The notes beneath the pieces are model-generated. The model searched no databases. It had not been told where the DNA came from and worked only from the letters and a program-made list of their open reading frames with translations. This document shows positions 53,909 to 61,514 of a DNA stretch of 64,000 nucleotides, piece after piece (the stretch's first letter is position 1; each line of letters starts with the position of its first letter). The DNA comes from Paenibacillaceae bacterium (GTDB lineage: Bacteria > Bacillota > Clostridia > Lachnospirales > Lachnospiraceae), in assembly GCA_015057705.1 (NCBI GenBank), contig SVDU01000007.1:62001-126000 (forward strand). Direction: 5' to 3'. The position numbers were made by a program, and so were the translations under genes.

Positions 53909-54747
53909 TAAATTTTATGCTCCATACAAACGGAGTCCTCCATTCCAGCATATTGACCATAATTTGGAATAATCTGATAACCTGCTTTTTTATACATCAT
54001 ATGAGCCGCTTCCAACAGCCGCCCTGTTTCCAGAACGCACCATCTGTAACCGTTTATTCTGGCCTTTGCCTCTAATCTTCGGATTGTTTCCGCTCCCAGC
54101 CCCATATGACGCTGTGACGGATCCACATAGACCCGCTTTATCTCCACATGACTTTCACCAAAGCGTTTATATGCTCCGCATGCAACTGGTTTACCATTGT
54201 TGTATGCCACAATTACATCATGTATGCTGTCTCTCTGATTGAACTGGTGATACTTACTTCTTTGATATTGTTTTCCCACTATTTCGTCAAGCGCCTGGTC
54301 CAGCTTTGTGCATAGCATCACAAAATCAGGATCTTCCCCATCTGTATCCTTAAATTCAATCTTTGACAGATTGCTTAGTTTATCTTTCGCCTTTTTACTG
54401 AACTTATTTATTAAAGAATCATATGCCTCATCAATCATCTGAAACAGAAACTCCTGATCTGAAAATGCATCTAAATCAATGGTATTCCAATGGGGCTGTT
54501 GAACGGGAGGGCAATGGTATCCTCTTACAATTACCCCCGGGTAGAGCTGACGATAGAGATATGCTTTTTCCGGTTCACATTTTAAGGTGATTTTATAAAA
54601 ATTCTCCTGGGGGTTAAGCTGAGCAAATATTTTCCCCATAACCTTGTAACAGATTGGATATTCTCCAAACGGCCTGGCTTCATATGCACCTGGATGACTG
54701 AGGCAGTAATCTTTTATGGCTTCGATTATTTTTATATGATTTTCCAT
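53908..54747 (-). CDS. MmcQ/YjbR domain fused to a GNAT acetyltransferase
   Basis: A 279-residue two-domain protein. Residues about 1-120 are a YjbR/MmcQ fold (YEARPFGEYPICYKVMGKIFA, YKITLKCEPEKAYLYRQLYPGV, PHWNTIDLDAF), and residues about 140-279 are a GNAT domain (VYVDPSQRHMGLGAETIRRLEA, acetyl-CoA loop RHMGLG). YjbR proteins are often alone and are thought to bind DNA or ligands through a double-wing fold. The start at 54745-54747 has GGGAGG four bases upstream. It is the first gene of the one-directional accessory array. Confidence 0.85.
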   Translation of the reverse strand: MENHIKIIEAIKDYCLSHPGAYEARPFGEYPICYKVMGKIFAQLNPQENFYKITLKCEPEKAYLYRQLYPGVIVRGYHCPPVQQPHWNTIDLDAFSDQEFLFQMIDEAYDSLINKFSKKAKDKLSNLSKIEFKDTDGEDPDFVMLCTKLDQALDEIVGKQYQRSKYHQFNQRDSIHDVIVAYNNGKPVACGAYKRFGESHVEIKRVYVDPSQRHMGLGAETIRRLEAKARINGYRWCVLETGRLLEAAHMMYKKAGYQIIPNYGQYAGMEDSVCMEHKI

Positions 54748-54842
54748 AGTACCTCCCGTTTTCAATCTTTTACACTATAATATCATATTTTTCAAAAATA
54801 TATAATGAATTTGTTTCATAGTTTTCTAATTTACTGCAATAA

Positions 54843-54882
54843 AAAAAGGCTTTGTTCATAAAATTGCAAACAAAACCTTTTT
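54843..54882. terminator. Hairpin downstream of the broken RND gene
   Basis: AAAAAGGCTTTGTT (54843-54856) pairs with AACAAAACCTTTTT (54869-54882) with one mismatch. It probably was the RND gene's terminator and now isolates the accessory array from the mobile element remnant. Confidence 0.7.
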
Positions 54883-54897
54883 AACTTAATTTTAAAT

Positions 54898-55202
54898 TTA
54901 TTTCGGTTTTGCACGACTGTACGTAATCATCGCATAAGCGCAGGGTATTACAATCATTGTTAAAACGGTAGACAGAATCCTTCCAAAAATACGGCAGTAG
55001 CCATAGGTGCCCATAACGGTCCACCTGATGTCATAAGCGGCAGAAGGGAGAAAACAGTCGTTACCATCCCAATCATTATGGGACGCATACGTGTTTCACA
55101 TGCCTGAACAATGGCTTCCTTCACGTTTTCCGTCTGGGGAAGGAGCACCTTAATGTAATCCAGTAGTACAATACCGTTATTTACAACAACGCCCATAAGT
55201 CA
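54898..55202 (-). pseudogene. RND efflux pump, C-terminal fragment with a frameshift
   Basis: Minus-strand frames give MGVVVNNGIVLLDYIKVLLP, RMRPIMIGMVTTVFSLLPLM and GGPLWAPMATAVF, the last conserved part of AcrB/MMPL-type RND permeases. Inside a TTTTT run near 54985 the frame shifts; the true end, GRILSTVLTMIVIPCAYAMI and a TAA at 54898, is in another frame. About 90% of the gene is missing at its 5' side, where it directly abuts the recombinase gene. Confidence 0.85.
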
Positions 55203-55209
55203 ATTATAA

Positions 55210-56688
55210 TCACACTTTCCATATGAGACTGATATAATCTTCCCTGACCACCACTGTTTCCAGATAAGAAAAGGCTACAGCCCGTTTGTCTTCTTTACTT
55301 AACTGAGATAATATTATTTTTTCCGGATATACAGATTCATAGGCTAACAGTTCCTTCTCTTCCAACAGTTTTTTCTTTGTCTCCGAAAGTTCTTCCAATT
55401 CTTTATTAACGTAATCCACAGTCAGTGGGCTGACTGTTTTTGTCTTCAAAACCTGCATTAAATTACCAACTGCTTCATCAATCCGGATCAGTTCCAGTTC
55501 CAGTTCATTGTTTCCATTATGGGTTCCGATGGGAGCAGGTTTGCATCTGTCAAGAAGCTTCTGCAGCTCCGCTTGTACAGAACCCTCAATCTGTTCAATT
55601 CTCATCTGAGGTTTTAAATCACAATCCAGAAAATCCTTTCCCCGGCACCTTATGGTACGGACTGTTTCCCCATCTGATTTACGTTTGTATTTACGTACCA
55701 TGATTGCTCTGCCGCAGTCTGCACATTTTAACAGTCCCGTCAGCCAGCTGTTGCGGGGTCCGTCATTGGAAGCCACCTTCTCATTGGTATCCAGCTTTCT
55801 CTGGCAGCGAAGCCATAGCTCAGAATCAATATATCCAGGCCAGTTACCTATGGCAAAGGTGGCCTCACTGGAAACCAAAGCGTCTTTTGTCACCGCTCCC
55901 TTTTTCCCTACCAGCATACCGCCGTGCTCCCCATTAAAGTCAGAAAGGGGATTAATCATGTTTACCCCCAGTTTTTTAAAGTACGTATAAACTGCATGAT
56001 CACATTTCACACTGGCAGGATTTCGAAGTACCCGCCCGATGGAGCAGGCTGACCATTTTTCGCTGTTTGGCCCCGGTAATTGTCTGGTTGCCATTATTCG
56101 TCTGATATCTCCCAGACTGGCGGTGGGGTAAGCGTAAACCTTCATAATCTCTTCCAGGATCTTTACGTTATCCTCTAATTTAAGTGAAGACACTTTTTTA
56201 TCTCCCTGAGTGACTGTTGTATTGCTGTAACCATAGGGGGCGGGACCGCCTGGCCATCGCCCCAGTTCAATCCTGTCATAATAATTATCATAGACTCTTC
56301 TTGATATCTGCTCCCGCTCCATTTGTGCAAACACAGCCATAATAAATATCATTGCTTTTCCTATGGGAGTTGAGGTATCAAAATTTTCCGTAACAGAAAT
56401 AAACTCTACCTTATACTTGCTCATATATTCCCAGGTATTGGTAAAATCCAGAAGCGACCTGGTAAAACGATCAAGTTTGTAAACAAGAATCCGGTTAATC
56501 GTACCCGTCTTAATATCGTTTAACAATTTAAGAAATTCCGGTCTGTGTACCACGTCTTTCCCTGATATACCTCTGTCTATGTATAATCTGGGTTCGCCAA
56601 TTGCCATGCTTCTGGCAAAACTTAATTGGGTCTCAATGGAGAGGCTGTCTTTTTTATCAATTGACTGTCTGGCATAAATCGCATCCAT
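55210..56688 (-). CDS. Large serine recombinase of a mobile element
   Basis: A 492-residue site-specific recombinase. The N-terminal resolvase domain (1-140) has YARQSIDKKDSLSIETQL with the nucleophilic serine S9, RGISGKDVVHRPEF and YKLDRFTRSL with the conserved arginines. A recombinase domain (about 155-270) is followed by a zinc ribbon (CADCGRAIMVRKY... CRGKDFLDC) and a C-terminal coiled coil (about 400-450). Such enzymes integrate and excise transposons, ICEs and prophages, or invert DNA. The stop lies about eight bases from the RND fragment, so the gene ends at the element's edge. Confidence 0.93.
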   Translation of the reverse strand: MDAIYARQSIDKKDSLSIETQLSFARSMAIGEPRLYIDRGISGKDVVHRPEFLKLLNDIKTGTINRILVYKLDRFTRSLLDFTNTWEYMSKYKVEFISVTENFDTSTPIGKAMIFIMAVFAQMEREQISRRVYDNYYDRIELGRWPGGPAPYGYSNTTVTQGDKKVSSLKLEDNVKILEEIMKVYAYPTASLGDIRRIMATRQLPGPNSEKWSACSIGRVLRNPASVKCDHAVYTYFKKLGVNMINPLSDFNGEHGGMLVGKKGAVTKDALVSSEATFAIGNWPGYIDSELWLRCQRKLDTNEKVASNDGPRNSWLTGLLKCADCGRAIMVRKYKRKSDGETVRTIRCRGKDFLDCDLKPQMRIEQIEGSVQAELQKLLDRCKPAPIGTHNGNNELELELIRIDEAVGNLMQVLKTKTVSPLTVDYVNKELEELSETKKKLLEEKELLAYESVYPEKIILSQLSKEDKRAVAFSYLETVVVREDYISLIWKV

Positions 56689-56697
56689 ATGGCTTTA

Positions 56698-56883
56698 TTA
56701 CTTTCCCTTCTTTATATGAACCATTTGCTCTTTTACTAAAAGAGAACCATTTTTTTCGGATTGTGATTTATGATAAAAAACTAATTGAAGCTCTTCATAT
56801 ACCTTCTGCACATGATTCTCCCGGTCCTGAATGGTTTTATAGACGGGATAAATATTTTCCACTCTCATGCAGTACGAATTCAC
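56698..56883 (-). CDS. Small basic protein upstream of the recombinase
   Basis: A 56-61 residue protein (MRVENIYPVYKTIQDRENHV, EELQLVFYHKSQSE) of no recognised family, nine bases upstream of the recombinase start and in the same direction. It may be a directionality or accessory factor by position only. A GAGGTG lies 12 bases before the inner ATG at 56868; the outer GTG start is less well supported. Confidence 0.5.
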   Translation of the reverse strand: MNSYCMRVENIYPVYKTIQDRENHVQKVYEELQLVFYHKSQSEKNGSLLVKEQMVHIKKGK

Positions 56884-56960
56884 CTCATTTATGTAATTGC
56901 TTGTTTCAATATATGTCAGCCATTGATATTTAATCCACTAAGACAGGCTTCTTTTTAATC

Positions 56961-57908
56961 TCACTGTGAATCAGGCTCAGAATTAGATTCCGCCTTTTTT
57001 TTCTTCTCAAACAGAATCAGTATAATAATCAGCAGCAATAGTAGTACTGTCAGTGTAATGGTTATTGTAATAATATATCTTACCATCTTTCGGTATCCAT
57101 TCCATGCCTGGCGTTCATAACCCGCAGTTTCACTACTTTCATAAATCAAAGGATCTGTCTGGTTTTTGGTCCTGTCCTCCTCATAAATTCCCCGGTAAAT
57201 CTGGGCATGCACAGACGGAGCAGTGACCGCTCCACCATATACAGCTGTGATATTTTTAACCAGCTTCTTCCCTCGCGCCTGTGCGTTACGGACCATATCC
57301 CCATTTCGCTCCACCGGTTCTCCAGTCCAGACAATACTTGTTATTTGATAATAATCTCCAGGGAGATTTAAATACTTCAAAAATTCTTCTGCATAGTCTG
57401 TTAGTGGTACACCATTGGGGATTTCTCTGTCACCCAGTAAATATGTATCTTCCTGATAGCCGGAAACCTCTATGGGAAAAGTAAAGTTATAATCCCAGTA
57501 TGAACGTTCTTCCACCTGGGAAACTACAGGCAGTTCTACGGTCTGTTTCAGCTTCAAATCTTCATTTATTACCTGTACCCATGCTGTCTCCGGCATACGG
57601 TCAATATACTCCACTCCTTCATATAAAATCTGAGATTCTGTATATTCAGTTTTTTCTTCTGTAAAAATATCCAAAATCTCACTGTTGGTTAAATGATATT
57701 CTTTTCCCTCTTTTATTACCCTTTCCAAGGGTGCATATTCTTTGGAACTGCCCACAAATGCCGGAGAATCAACGGTTAAAACATCGCCCGTCCGGATATC
57801 TTTTCTCCTTTCAATCAATTCTTCTGCCCCGTAAGACACAAGCTGACCTGTTAAAAAAGACAGGAAGATCAAAAACATGGTATTGATTATAAAATTTTTA
57901 GTTGTCAT
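56961..57908 (-). CDS. Type I single-pass surface protein of the mobile element
   Basis: A 315-residue protein with a signal peptide (NFIINTMFLIFLSFLTGQLVSYGAEE), an extracellular region of about 250 residues without recognised domains, a C-terminal membrane helix (YIITITITLTVLLLLLIIIL) and a charged cytoplasmic tail (FEKKKKAESN). The layout recalls membrane proteins encoded beside ssb in clostridial conjugative elements. The start at 57906-57908 lies eight bases past the ssb stop, with only CAGGC as ribosome site, so it is probably coupled to ssb. Confidence 0.75.
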   Translation of the reverse strand: MTTKNFIINTMFLIFLSFLTGQLVSYGAEELIERRKDIRTGDVLTVDSPAFVGSSKEYAPLERVIKEGKEYHLTNSEILDIFTEEKTEYTESQILYEGVEYIDRMPETAWVQVINEDLKLKQTVELPVVSQVEERSYWDYNFTFPIEVSGYQEDTYLLGDREIPNGVPLTDYAEEFLKYLNLPGDYYQITSIVWTGEPVERNGDMVRNAQARGKKLVKNITAVYGGAVTAPSVHAQIYRGIYEEDRTKNQTDPLIYESSETAGYERQAWNGYRKMVRYIITITITLTVLLLLLIIILILFEKKKKAESNSEPDSQ

Positions 57909-57915
57909 AGCCTGT

Positions 57916-58356
57916 TTAGTTAAATGGCAAATCCGGATCATCAATCCCATCAGGGATATTCATAAACCCATCTCCCATTGCACCGGAAGGTTCCGGCCTT
58001 GGTACCTGACTCTCTCCTGTTGTTAAGTTCTTGCTGTCAGCAAACTCCTGCTCATCCACAATCACCTCAAAGGTGTAAACCTTTATCCCATCTTTGTTAA
58101 TATAGCTGCCGGTCTGAATCCTTCCAGTCACCAGCACCCGCATTCCCTGGTGGAAATACTTTTCCGCGAATTCTCCTGTTTTATCAAATGATACACAATT
58201 AATGAAATCTGCTGTTGGCTCACTGCTGTCCTGATTCCTGCGTCCTCGGCGGTCAACGGCAAGTGTATATCTGGCAATTGCCATTGTACGTTCTCCTTGT
58301 GAATATCTCACTTCCGGATCTCTTGTCAGCCTTCCCATTATAATTACCCGATTCAT
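57916..58356 (-). CDS. ssb: Single-stranded DNA-binding protein
   Basis: A 146-residue SSB. The OB fold (residues 1-110) starts MNRVIIMGRLTRDPEVRYSQG and contains TADFINCVSFDKTGEFAEKY; the flexible tail ends in the acidic tip DDPDLPFN used to recruit DNA-processing proteins. It sits at the head of the element's operon, next to a surface protein and a recombinase, so it is the element's own SSB, not the chromosomal copy found beside rpsF/rpsR. The start follows GGAGG. Confidence 0.9.
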   Translation of the reverse strand: MNRVIIMGRLTRDPEVRYSQGERTMAIARYTLAVDRRGRRNQDSSEPTADFINCVSFDKTGEFAEKYFHQGMRVLVTGRIQTGSYINKDGIKVYTFEVIVDEQEFADSKNLTTGESQVPRPEPSGAMGDGFMNIPDGIDDPDLPFN

Positions 58357-58432
58357 TTTTTTCCTCCATTCTTCCCCTGTCCGGATTTGGCAGAGGAGAG
58401 ATTTTTTTATTTAGTTTTGCTCAAATTTTCTC

Positions 58433-58637
58433 ATTCATTTCTCTGATTGACCTGGAACCTCCTCTCAGAAAAATAATCGTTTTTTTGTAAATACGCACTA
58501 CAAAATGGGGAAATAAAAATAGAATACATAAAGAAAAAAGGAAAATAACTGTAATTTAGAATAATGATTTAATACGTTTAAAGGGAAATAAATTTGAATA
58601 TTAAGAATTTTAAAATAATGCAATCAGAGAAATGAAT
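58433..58637. repeat. Perfect 17-bp inverted repeat pair flanking a 171-bp AT-rich segment
   Basis: ATTCATTTCTCTGATTG at 58433-58449 is the exact reverse complement of CAATCAGAGAAATGAAT at 58621-58637. The arms are too far apart for a terminator. The segment lies 77 bp upstream of ssb, in an operon that also encodes a serine recombinase, as expected for an invertible promoter. Confidence 0.75.
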
Positions 58638-58730
58638 TTAGATTTTGACAATTTCATCCTATCAGATAAATTGTGTTTAGTAAAGACCTTTTGTAAAAAA
58701 TCACTGATTATGAGAATTGAAAAAAGCAAT

Positions 58731-58765
58731 AAATCCCCAGAGCAACATCTCTGCCCTGAGGATTT
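58731..58765 (-). terminator. Weak hairpin after the siderophore-binding protein gene
   Basis: AAATCC-C-CAG (58731-58740) pairs with CTG-A-GGATTT (58756-58765) with a mismatch; it may end the lipoprotein transcript. Confidence 0.45.
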
Positions 58766-58785
58766 GAGTGCTTTCATCCTTTACT

Positions 58786-59760
58786 TTAACGGGACTGCCC
58801 TTCCACTGTCTTCAGTAAAGAATCCATAATAAAATCCATCTGTGCATTCATGGATGTAATATCGCTGAACCAGAACATTCCGCTGGAGTTTTGCACCAGC
58901 CGGCCTTCCCTGACTGCCGGAAGGCTCTCCCAGACTTCCACACCTTTCAGCTCAGATATCCTCTCATCAGAAAATATGTAATCTCCTACATAATCCTTAA
59001 GGGTCTCATAAGAAATATCTATGAAATTCACACCCTCTTGATCCATAACCTCTTTCTGGATTCTCTCCGGTGCTTTTAAACCTAAGTATTGATAGATGAT
59101 CTCGCCGCCTCGTCCATAATCATCACCAAATGCCCTTAATATTCCCTTTGTCTGGTTTTCCAGAAGAATAACATTCTTATCCGCCAACCCTTTTTCAGAT
59201 AGCTGTTTCTTCGATTCTTCTGCCTTTTTCTCAAAGTCTGCCATAATCTTTTCTGCCTTTTCCGGTACTCCAAATACCTCTCCGAAAAATGCAAGCCGAT
59301 CCTTCGCTTCCATATCGTAGTAATTTCTGGCCAGAGTTGGTGCAATCTTTGACAGCCTCTCATAATCATCTGTATTGTTCCAGATAATAAGATCAGGATC
59401 CAGCTCCATAATGGCTTCCGGATTTAATTCAAAGGCATCCACAACAGTAACGTCTCCCAGCTGCTGTTCAAACACAGCGTCATCGTTAAAGGAGGTACCT
59501 ACCGGGTGAATCCCAAGGGCAAGTAAATCCCCCTGGAAGAATGCAACCACCACCCGTTTTGGATTGTCCGGTATTTCTACATCTCCATATTCCATCTTAA
59601 TAACTCTTGTGTCTTTGCTTTCGGTTGTTTCTGCTGCCTGTTCGGTAACCTTTGAACGAGATTCCGGGGCGGCTCCATTATTTGCAGCTCCGCAGGCAGA
59701 AAGCAGTATGGCAGATAAAACTGCAGCTGCTAATATACTTTGTCTCTTGTATTTACTCAT
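58786..59760 (-). CDS. Iron-siderophore ABC transporter substrate-binding lipoprotein
   Basis: A 324-residue FhuD/FepB-type binding protein. The signal peptide ends in the lipobox LLSAC (C23 lipidated), followed by a TES-rich linker and two alpha/beta lobes joined by a long helix (IMADFEKKAEESKKQLSEKG). Typical blocks are NPKRVVVAFFQGDLLALGI and ELDPDLIIWNNTDDYERL. It would deliver ferric siderophores to an ABC importer, but no permease or ATPase gene is adjacent. The start follows CAGGAGG. Its promoter carries a palindrome, consistent with iron control. Confidence 0.9.
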   Translation of the reverse strand: MSKYKRQSILAAAVLSAILLSACGAANNGAAPESRSKVTEQAAETTESKDTRVIKMEYGDVEIPDNPKRVVVAFFQGDLLALGIHPVGTSFNDDAVFEQQLGDVTVVDAFELNPEAIMELDPDLIIWNNTDDYERLSKIAPTLARNYYDMEAKDRLAFFGEVFGVPEKAEKIMADFEKKAEESKKQLSEKGLADKNVILLENQTKGILRAFGDDYGRGGEIIYQYLGLKAPERIQKEVMDQEGVNFIDISYETLKDYVGDYIFSDERISELKGVEVWESLPAVREGRLVQNSSGMFWFSDITSMNAQMDFIMDSLLKTVEGQSR

Positions 59761-59793
59761 GATATGAGTACCTCCTGTCTTTAGTAAGTCTCA

Positions 59794-59835
59794 ACTAACC
59801 GGAGTTAGTATATCATAAATAACTATCTTTGTACA
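59794..59835 (-). promoter_or_regulatory. Promoter and palindromic operator of the siderophore-binding protein gene
   Basis: Minus-strand TGTACA (59835-59830), 17 bp, TATACT (59812-59807). The palindrome ACTAAC-CGGA-GTTAGT (59794-59809) overlaps the -10 box and the start site. Its form is closer to DtxR/IdeR-type boxes (TTAGGTTAGGCTAACCTAA) than to a Fur box; the regulator is inferred. Confidence 0.6.
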
Positions 59836-59861
59836 GGTTAGAGAAAAGTTCCTGCCCCGAT

Positions 59862-60479
59862 TTATCTTTTAGCAGCAGCCTTCATAATCAAAGCCCCAAC
59901 AGCGGCCCCCGGATCCTTTAATGCCCGGGAAGCTTCCCCTCTTGTTGCCGCCCTTCCATGAACCGCAACCATGGTCGTGGTATTTTCAAATCCTGCCCAC
60001 GCGGCATCGGCTGCCTCCTGGAAGGCCATCTCAAGAGAAATACCAGCATTTAAGCCAGCTGCCAGCGCGTCTATTCCAGGCAAAAATCCATCCAGAAAAG
60101 TTTTTTCTCCTGGTTTTGCCTTACCAAGATCAGCAACTCCGTCCTGATACGCTTGAAACAGAGAAACAACATCCTGATCCGTAAGTTCCGTTTTTCCCTT
60201 TAAAACTTTTCCCGCACGCATAAGACCCGCGGCCATTAATGTCCCCATGGTGGAGGGAACTTTATTGCCCATGGTCTTACCTGCCTTGTAAAGCAGTTTT
60301 CCAAGATCCGGCTCCATTCCATCAGATACCGAATCATAGGCAGAACGGAACCCGTCAGACATGGTTAAGCCTAAATCACTGTCTCCCACTACACTGTCAA
60401 GTTCTATGAGATAATCCCGGTTTATTTCCATTATTTTGCTGATCCTGCCCAGCATGTCAATCAGTTCCTGCTGATTCAT
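59862..60479 (-). CDS. dhaL: Dihydroxyacetone kinase subunit DhaL
   Basis: Nucleotide-binding subunit that phosphorylates dihydroxyacetone bound to DhaK. The 205-residue helical-barrel protein starts MNQQELIDMLGRISKIMEIN and has the magnesium-binding aspartates D28, D33 and D35 in DSVVGDSDLGLTM, and GNKVPSTMGTLMAAGLMRAG near the phosphate site. The start at 60477-60479 overlaps the preceding stop region, with GGAG upstream. No dhaM (PTS donor) gene lies in the window, so phosphoryl source (ATP or PTS) is undecided. Confidence 0.9.
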   Translation of the reverse strand: MNQQELIDMLGRISKIMEINRDYLIELDSVVGDSDLGLTMSDGFRSAYDSVSDGMEPDLGKLLYKAGKTMGNKVPSTMGTLMAAGLMRAGKVLKGKTELTDQDVVSLFQAYQDGVADLGKAKPGEKTFLDGFLPGIDALAAGLNAGISLEMAFQEAADAAWAGFENTTTMVAVHGRAATRGEASRALKDPGAAVGALIMKAAAKR

Positions 60480-60480
60480 A

Positions 60481-61500
60481 TTATTCTCCAATCTGTTTCT
60501 GCTTAAAAAATGGCGTATCTGCAGGGGCATCCAGATAACCTTTCAGCTCCTCATCCAGTTTTAAAAGAGAAATGGATAAACCCGCCATTTCAATTGAAGT
60601 AACATATTCTCCCACATAGCAGCGATGAACCCGGATATTTCTTTCTTTTAGTATCTGATGAACCTTTCTTGCTACAATGTACTGCTCATCCAGTGGTGTT
60701 GCCCCCAGACCATTTACAAGAACCGCTGTCTCATCCCCTGGTTCATAAGAAATATCACTTAAGATTTTATCAACCATTTCCTCTGCAATCTGATCTGCAG
60801 ATTCCATTTTTCCCCGGCGGATTCCTGGTTCTCCATGGATTCCCATACCTAATTCCATCTCGTCCTCAGCAATCTCAAATCCAGGATGACCCACTCTTGG
60901 TACCGTACAGGGTGTCAGGGCAACTCCCATAGTTCTTACATTTAAAGCTGCCTTTTCTGCAATCCGCTTTACTTCCGAAAGATCTTTTCTTAAGGCCGCT
61001 GCCGCACCCGCGCATTTATACACAAAGAAAATCCCTGCAACTCCTCTTCTGGTATTCCTCTCTCCGTCTTTTGCTGGCGGAGAGGCAACATCTTCTCCGG
61101 CAACCACCTGTTCCACACGAATTCCTTCTTCCATGTCCGCCATCTCAGCAGCCATATCAAAATTAAAAATATCCCCGTTATAATTTCCGTAAATATAAAG
61201 GACTCCAGCCCCTGCGTCTATACGCTTTGTCACTTCCAGCATCTGATTGGCGTTTGGCGACTGAAACACATCTCCTACGCAGCAGCCATCTAACATCCCT
61301 TCTCCTACATAGCCTAAAAACAAAGGAAGATGTCCGGATCCCCCTCCTGTGGCAATCCCAACCTTCCCTGCTGTCTTTTGGGTCGTTACCAGGCAACGAA
61401 GATCATTCCCTGTAAAGGTAAGTTGATCTGGGTGTGTCAGATAGATTCCTTCCAGCATTTCATTTACATAATTTTCCGGATCATTCATTAACTTTTTCAT
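60481..61500 (-). CDS. dhaK: Dihydroxyacetone kinase subunit DhaK
   Basis: Substrate-binding subunit, 339 residues. GIATGGGSGHLPLFLGYVGEGMLDG lines the triose site, and the histidine in GMGIHGEPGI (near residue 221) matches the His that covalently binds dihydroxyacetone. Length and motifs are normal. It is followed directly by dhaL and preceded (14 bp) by an iron alcohol dehydrogenase, so the operon can oxidise a polyol to a ketose and phosphorylate it. Some DhaK homologues act on other ketoses or tetroses. Confidence 0.92.
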   Translation of the reverse strand: MKKLMNDPENYVNEMLEGIYLTHPDQLTFTGNDLRCLVTTQKTAGKVGIATGGGSGHLPLFLGYVGEGMLDGCCVGDVFQSPNANQMLEVTKRIDAGAGVLYIYGNYNGDIFNFDMAAEMADMEEGIRVEQVVAGEDVASPPAKDGERNTRRGVAGIFFVYKCAGAAAALRKDLSEVKRIAEKAALNVRTMGVALTPCTVPRVGHPGFEIAEDEMELGMGIHGEPGIRRGKMESADQIAEEMVDKILSDISYEPGDETAVLVNGLGATPLDEQYIVARKVHQILKERNIRVHRCYVGEYVTSIEMAGLSISLLKLDEELKGYLDAPADTPFFKQKQIGE

Positions 61501-61514
61501 TCTTTCACCCTCTC

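Larger units (their letters stand above)
58357..58785. other. 429-bp AT-rich gap upstream of ssb
   Basis: No gene is supported here. It holds the 17-bp inverted repeat pair (58433-58449 and 58621-58637), a short minus-strand AGGAGG site inside the segment (about 58461-58466) and possible promoter pieces on both strands, including TTGACA at 58645-58650 facing the plus direction. Confidence 0.6.

Noticed and set aside
44501-54765. Integron cassette array
   Set aside because: Gene content and single orientation are similar, but no attC-like imperfect palindromes lie between genes and no tyrosine integrase is present.
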